This document shows positions 60,795-64,000 of a DNA stretch of 64,000 bases, one piece after another (the first letter of the stretch is position 1; every line of letters begins with the position of its first letter). This stretch comes from Bradyrhizobium zhanjiangense. GTDB taxonomy: Bacteria > Pseudomonadota > Alphaproteobacteria > Rhizobiales > Xanthobacteraceae. The translations under genes and the position numbers were made by a program. Under the pieces are notes generated by a model that worked only from the letters and a program-made list of their open reading frames with translations, was not told the origin of the DNA and did no database searches. The stretch spans positions 1,757,001 to 1,821,000 of the forward strand of contig NZ_CP022221.1 in NCBI RefSeq assembly GCF_004114935.1. Direction: 5' to 3'.

Positions 60795-61575
60795 ATCGCG
60801 CCTAGAGCACCGCCTTGGCGTGCGTCTATTTCATCGGAACACGCGCAGCATGACACCGACCGAAGAGGGCCCGGCTGTTCCTCGATCGATGCCGGCGAAT
60901 CTTCGAAGAGATTGAAGCGGCCGAGATGGAATTGACGCAAAACGCGGCGACGCCGAGCGGCCGGCTTCGCGTCAGCCTGCCCCTGATCGGCATGCTCTTA
61001 ATGCCCGTCATTGCGGACTTCATGCGGGCCCATCCAGCGATCGTACTCGATCTCGACTTTACCGATCGCCTAGTGGACGTGATCGAAGGGGGTTTGACGT
61101 TGTAGTTCGCATGGGGCCGGCAACTGACAGCGCTTTAATGCGTCGAAGCCTAGGCCGCTTTCGGGGGCTGATCGTTGCATCCCCTGCCTATCTTAAGCGG
61201 CGTGGCAGGCCGTCCACGCCGGCCGATCTAGTTCACCATGACTGCCTTCGCCAGCGGTCACCATCAAGCGGGAAGCTTCTAAACTGGCCATTGGATCGTG
61301 ACGCCACCACGGAACGGCTAATCCTTCCCGAAAGCATGAGCGCCACCACGATCGAGCCTCTGGTGCACCTTGCCGAACACGGATTTGGAATTGCCGTCTT
61401 GCCCCCATTTGCAGTCGCTCGGCAGATCAAAAGCGGCACCTTGATTCCGCTTCTAGACGGCTACGTTCGTCAGACCGGAGAGATCGCCGCTTTGTGGCCG
61501 ACAAGTCGGCAGCTATCGCCAAAAATCCGCGCTTTCGTGAGCTTCCTTGGAGAGCATCTAAAGATCGAAAGTTGA
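60718..61575 (+). pseudogene. LysR family regulator, truncated and frameshifted
   Basis: The HTH region is visible without its first residues (VVSEAGSFVAAGRQSGLL, ISRLEHRLGVRLFHRNTRSM). An extra C near 60869-60871 shifts the frame at TEEG; the next part continues in a second frame (RIFEEIEAAEMELTQNAATP, LRVSLPLIGMLL). A missing T near 61098 breaks it again, and the effector domain finishes in a third frame (RMGPATDSALMRRSLGRFRG to residues near 61575). With two frameshifts and no N-terminus it is nonfunctional. Its 5' part overlaps the Gfo/Idh/MocA start on the other strand. Confidence 0.82.
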
Positions 61576-61894
61576 CCTTGCGTTGTCAGATTCGAGAATC
61601 TCTGGCTGCTTGATGAGCGAGTGATGATTTACCAGAACGGCCTGTGCGCGATGGATTCCGCTGAATGACGCTTCATGCGCAGCCGCAGCTCATACCGCCG
61701 GTCATTCGTGCTCACGCCGCTGCTTCGCCCTTCCGGAGGAAACTTGCTGTTGCCTCTGCGCGCTGTGTTCAAAATCTTCGCGAGCCATCTGCCGATCGAT
61801 GAGCCGGGCCAGGCGCAGGGCAGATTCATCGATGAGGTTCTTTCCGGCCTACGAATTGAGCCGGGCCGCGCAAAACGGCAAGCTCCGGTTGGCG
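61576..61894. other. Intergenic region with no supported gene
   Basis: 319 bp between the broken LysR and the MarR gene. Frames on both strands (for example 61629-61898 minus) are Arg/Pro-rich and without motifs. It may be the rest of a decayed gene. Confidence 0.4.
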
Positions 61895-62503
61895 TCATCG
61901 ACCGTTCCGGCGCGTGGCGCGCCGCTTCTTGCGGGAATCCGGCGGACTCGCTGCGGAGGCCCGCCGATCCTCCTCCTGAAGCTTGAGCGTAGCCTGCACA
62001 TGTACGGCCAACTTCAACGCGCTATCAGCGTTTGACGCGAGCCTGGACAGCAGCTGGGCCAGCATTTTGAACTCCTCGCTCGTCAGCATTCCAAACAACG
62101 CGTCGTTGACCGGTCGCTGCAAGGCGGCAAGGCGGATCAACAGGCTCATTCCGCGCTGGGTGAGGGCAAGTTGCACCCGCCGTCCGTCTTCGGGATGGGG
62201 GCTTTTCTCGAGCAGGCCGTCCGACACCAGTTTGTTGACCTCGTTGGTGACGAAGGCGCCGCTCAGGTACAGCCGTTCGGCGACCTGATTGACGCCCATC
62301 GGTTCTTCCGCAGTCGAATTCTTGATGGCGATCAGGATCAGATATTGGGTCGCCGACAGGTCGACGAAGCCCGCGAATATTTCCCGGCAGGCTTCCAGGC
62401 TGCGTCCAAACGCGAAATAGTCGTAGAGCAGGCCGCGAAGCGTGCGGTCTCCTTCCTTGTCGAGCAGCTCGGGTTTCGAGGCCGTCAAGAGCGCATCGGT
62501 CAC
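61895..62503 (-). CDS. MarR family transcriptional regulator
   Basis: A 202-residue MarR protein. Winged-helix region at about 55-125 (SATQYLILIAIKNSTAEEPM, VAERLYLSGAFVTNEVNKLVSDGLLEK split by wing residues HPEDGRRVQLALTQRG). The C-terminal tail is unusually basic (DSRKKRRATRRNGR). It is divergent from the flavin reductase/monooxygenase genes by about 150 bp, so it probably regulates them. Confidence 0.87.
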   Translation of the reverse strand: MTDALLTASKPELLDKEGDRTLRGLLYDYFAFGRSLEACREIFAGFVDLSATQYLILIAIKNSTAEEPMGVNQVAERLYLSGAFVTNEVNKLVSDGLLEKSPHPEDGRRVQLALTQRGMSLLIRLAALQRPVNDALFGMLTSEEFKMLAQLLSRLASNADSALKLAVHVQATLKLQEEDRRASAASPPDSRKKRRATRRNGR

Positions 62504-62657
62504 GCGGTCAATCTCCTCACCAAATCATAGCATTGCGGCTTGCCTAAGAAGCACGCATGCGCCCGCCCAGCAAGTGGGCTTGACATTCCCAAATAGCTTT
62601 GTAAGAAAGCTAGTTGAGAATTATAAATCAGGTGCCAGGCAACAAGGCGGGTGTTCC

Positions 62658-63176
62658 ATGGAGGACCGTGCATTCAGGCGTGCCCTCGGCGAATTCGCCA
62701 CCGGCGTTGCGGTGGTGACCGCACGCGGGAGGGGGGAAGAGCTCATCGGCATGACCATGAGCTCGTTCAATTCGGTCTCGCTCGATCCGCCACTGGTTCT
62801 GTTCAGCGTCGACCGCAAGGCTCGCAGCTTGCCCGCGATGCTCGAGGCCAAGGGATTTGCCGTGAACATTCTGGCGCGCGACCAGCAAGACATTTCCAAC
62901 CAGTTCGCGCGCGCCCTCTCCAACAAATGGGACCAGGTGAGGACGTCGGTTGGTCATGCCGAGGCGCCGCTGATCTCGGGCGCGATGGCGCATTTCGAAT
63001 GCGCGCCTTACGCGGTCTACGAGGGCGGCGACCACGTGATCTTCGTCGTCCGTGTCATCAGGCACGCGAGCCGCTCCGAGGCGGCCGCTCCCCTGATCTT
63101 CTTTCGCGGTCAATACCGCGATCTGATCGATGAAACCCAGCGCGAGCCGACCTGGCCGCTTCCCATTCACTACTAG
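62658..63176 (+). CDS. Flavin reductase (HpaC-like)
   Basis: A 172-residue flavin reductase domain protein. Landmarks: FRRALGEFATGVAVVTARG, MTMSSFNSVSLDPPLVLFSV and FAVNILARDQQDISNQFA, all from the FMN-binding split barrel. It supplies reduced flavin to the monooxygenase encoded 20 bp downstream. ATG 62658 has AAGGCGG upstream; the frame to 62442 is shadow. Confidence 0.88.
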   Translation: MEDRAFRRALGEFATGVAVVTARGRGEELIGMTMSSFNSVSLDPPLVLFSVDRKARSLPAMLEAKGFAVNILARDQQDISNQFARALSNKWDQVRTSVGHAEAPLISGAMAHFECAPYAVYEGGDHVIFVVRVIRHASRSEAAAPLIFFRGQYRDLIDETQREPTWPLPIHY

Positions 63177-63196
63177 TTTCGAACCGGAGACCTGCG

Positions 63197-64000
63197 ATGC
63201 GTAGCGCAAAAGAATATCTGTCGGGCCTCAAGGATGGCCGGACCATCTACATCAACGGCGCCTCGGTTGGCGATGTCACGACGCACCATGCCTTCCGCAA
63301 TCTCGCCACCTCCATGGCCGGCTTGTTCGATTTCGCGAGCGCGCCCGCGAACGCGGAGCTGATGACATTCGACACGGGTGCAGGTCGCGCCAACCGCATC
63401 TGGCAGCTTCCGACCTCCTATGCCGAGCTCGTGACGCGGCGAAAGGCGCTGGAGGCGTGGACCTCGCTGCATGCCGGCTTCATGGGCCGGGCGCCGGACC
63501 ACGTGGCGTCCTGCATTTCCGGGCTCTACATGGGGCTCGACGTCTTCAAGTCGTATGATCCCGCCCGGGCCGGCGTGCTCGAGAGTTACTACCGCTACGC
63601 CCGCGATAAGGATCTTTATCTCACCTACGTCATCATCAATCCGCAGGCCGACCGCTCCAAGGGCGCTGCCGAACAGGCCGATCCGTTCCTCACCGCCGGC
63701 GTCGTCGACCGTGACGCGGAGGGGATCACGATCCGCGGCGCCAAGATGCTCGCCACCGGCGGCGTGGTGGCCGACGAGGTTTTCGTCACGACCATCCAGC
63801 CGATGCGTCCCGGCGAAGAGCGTTATGCGATGTCCTTCGCGATTCCGATGAACACGAAGGGCCTCAAGATGCTGTCGCGGAAGTCCTACGAGGATGCCGC
63901 CGGTGCAGTGTTCGACAATCCCTTGTCGAGCCGTTTCGACGAGAACGACTCGGTTCTCTATTTCGACGACGTGAAGGTGCCGTGGGACCGCGTCTTCATC
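63197..64000 (+). CDS. HpaB-like FADH2-dependent monooxygenase (5' part, cut by window end)
   Basis: The first 268 residues of a 4-hydroxyphenylacetate 3-hydroxylase (HpaB/PvcC) family enzyme. Starts MRSAKEYLSGLKDGRTIYING, continues with TSYAELVTRRKALEAWTSLH, and with LYLTYVIINPQADRSKGAAE and GITIRGAKMLATGGVVADEV, the standard N-domain and beta-barrel motifs. It hydroxylates an aromatic or related substrate with reduced flavin from the adjacent reductase. CGGAG upstream supports ATG 63197. No stop before base 64000. Confidence 0.88.
   Translation, partial: MRSAKEYLSGLKDGRTIYINGASVGDVTTHHAFRNLATSMAGLFDFASAPANAELMTFDTGAGRANRIWQLPTSYAELVTRRKALEAWTSLHAGFMGRAPDHVASCISGLYMGLDVFKSYDPARAGVLESYYRYARDKDLYLTYVIINPQADRSKGAAEQADPFLTAGVVDRDAEGITIRGAKMLATGGVVADEVFVTTIQPMRPGEERYAMSFAIPMNTKGLKMLSRKSYEDAAGAVFDNPLSSRFDENDSVLYFDDVKVPWDRVFI

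Noticed and set aside
1..64000. CRISPR array, rRNA or intact phage
   Set aside because: No regularly spaced direct repeats, ribosomal RNA sequence or phage structural genes were seen.

Overview
The window looks like the chromosome of a Bradyrhizobium-type alphaproteobacterium (Nitrobacteraceae, Hyphomicrobiales). The reasons are high GC, many Bug/TctAB solute systems, an alphaproteobacterial LexA box (GTTC-N7-GTTC), an ECF sigma factor of the Caulobacter SigF/NrsF type, and many short secreted proteins. This assignment is inferred from gene content, not from a marker gene.

Layout. (1) 1-4.76 kb: a catabolic operon with the tail of a TPP enzyme, two DUF3303 paralogs flanking two FAD oxidoreductases, and an SDR. 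(2) 4.76-5.87 kb: a gene-poor stretch with small repeats. (3) 5.88-9.7 kb: a minus-strand set for C4 ketone/hydroxybutyrate metabolism (3-hydroxybutyrate dehydrogenase, acetoacetate decarboxylase, patatin-like lipase) with a coiled-coil protein. (4) 9.7-20.4 kb: small membrane and secreted proteins, two TetR regulators, a degenerate histidine-kinase-like protein and an RND efflux pump with two adaptor lipoproteins. One sequence motif lies upstream of both the small-protein operon and the pump operon. (5) 20.7-42 kb: a metal and thiol stress region. It holds a complete bufferin (copper-binding RiPP) operon bufA-bufB-bufC-doxX-sigF-nrsF, a mer operon (merR divergent from merT-merP-merA), DUF3179, a VKOR / tetraether-synthase-like radical SAM / methyltransferase operon, a YiiX-type hydrolase, a CcdA/thioredoxin/TlpA group, DUF427, haloacid dehalogenase, NrtS and SOS-controlled dinB. 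(6) 42.26-44.56 kb: a complete IS21-family element with a 5-bp target duplication. (7) 44.9-58.6 kb: a large organic-acid/CoA-ester catabolic block with a CaiB/BaiF CoA-transferase, MmgE/PrpD, one TctAB transporter with three Bug binding proteins, IclR, enoyl-CoA hydratase, ADP-forming acyl-CoA synthetase, amidohydrolase, SDR and a CMD protein. (8) 58.7-64 kb: TerC, a Gfo/Idh/MocA oxidoreductase overlapping a broken LysR gene, MarR, a flavin reductase and an HpaB-like flavin monooxygenase cut by the window end.

Main discovery. Five exact copies of GTAACC-N16-CGAA, plus one with N15, occur in the window. They all lie between 26.5 and 39.4 kb and all point at a gene or operon: bufA, DUF3179, a small secreted protein, the VKOR/radical SAM/methyltransferase operon (N15), thioredoxin-CcdA, and DUF427-TlpA. 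This is the SigF promoter reported in Caulobacter, and a sigF-nrsF pair is encoded here. The region therefore reads as one local SigF regulon that couples a copper-binding RiPP to membrane and thiol redox genes and to an uncharacterised radical SAM/methyltransferase pathway.
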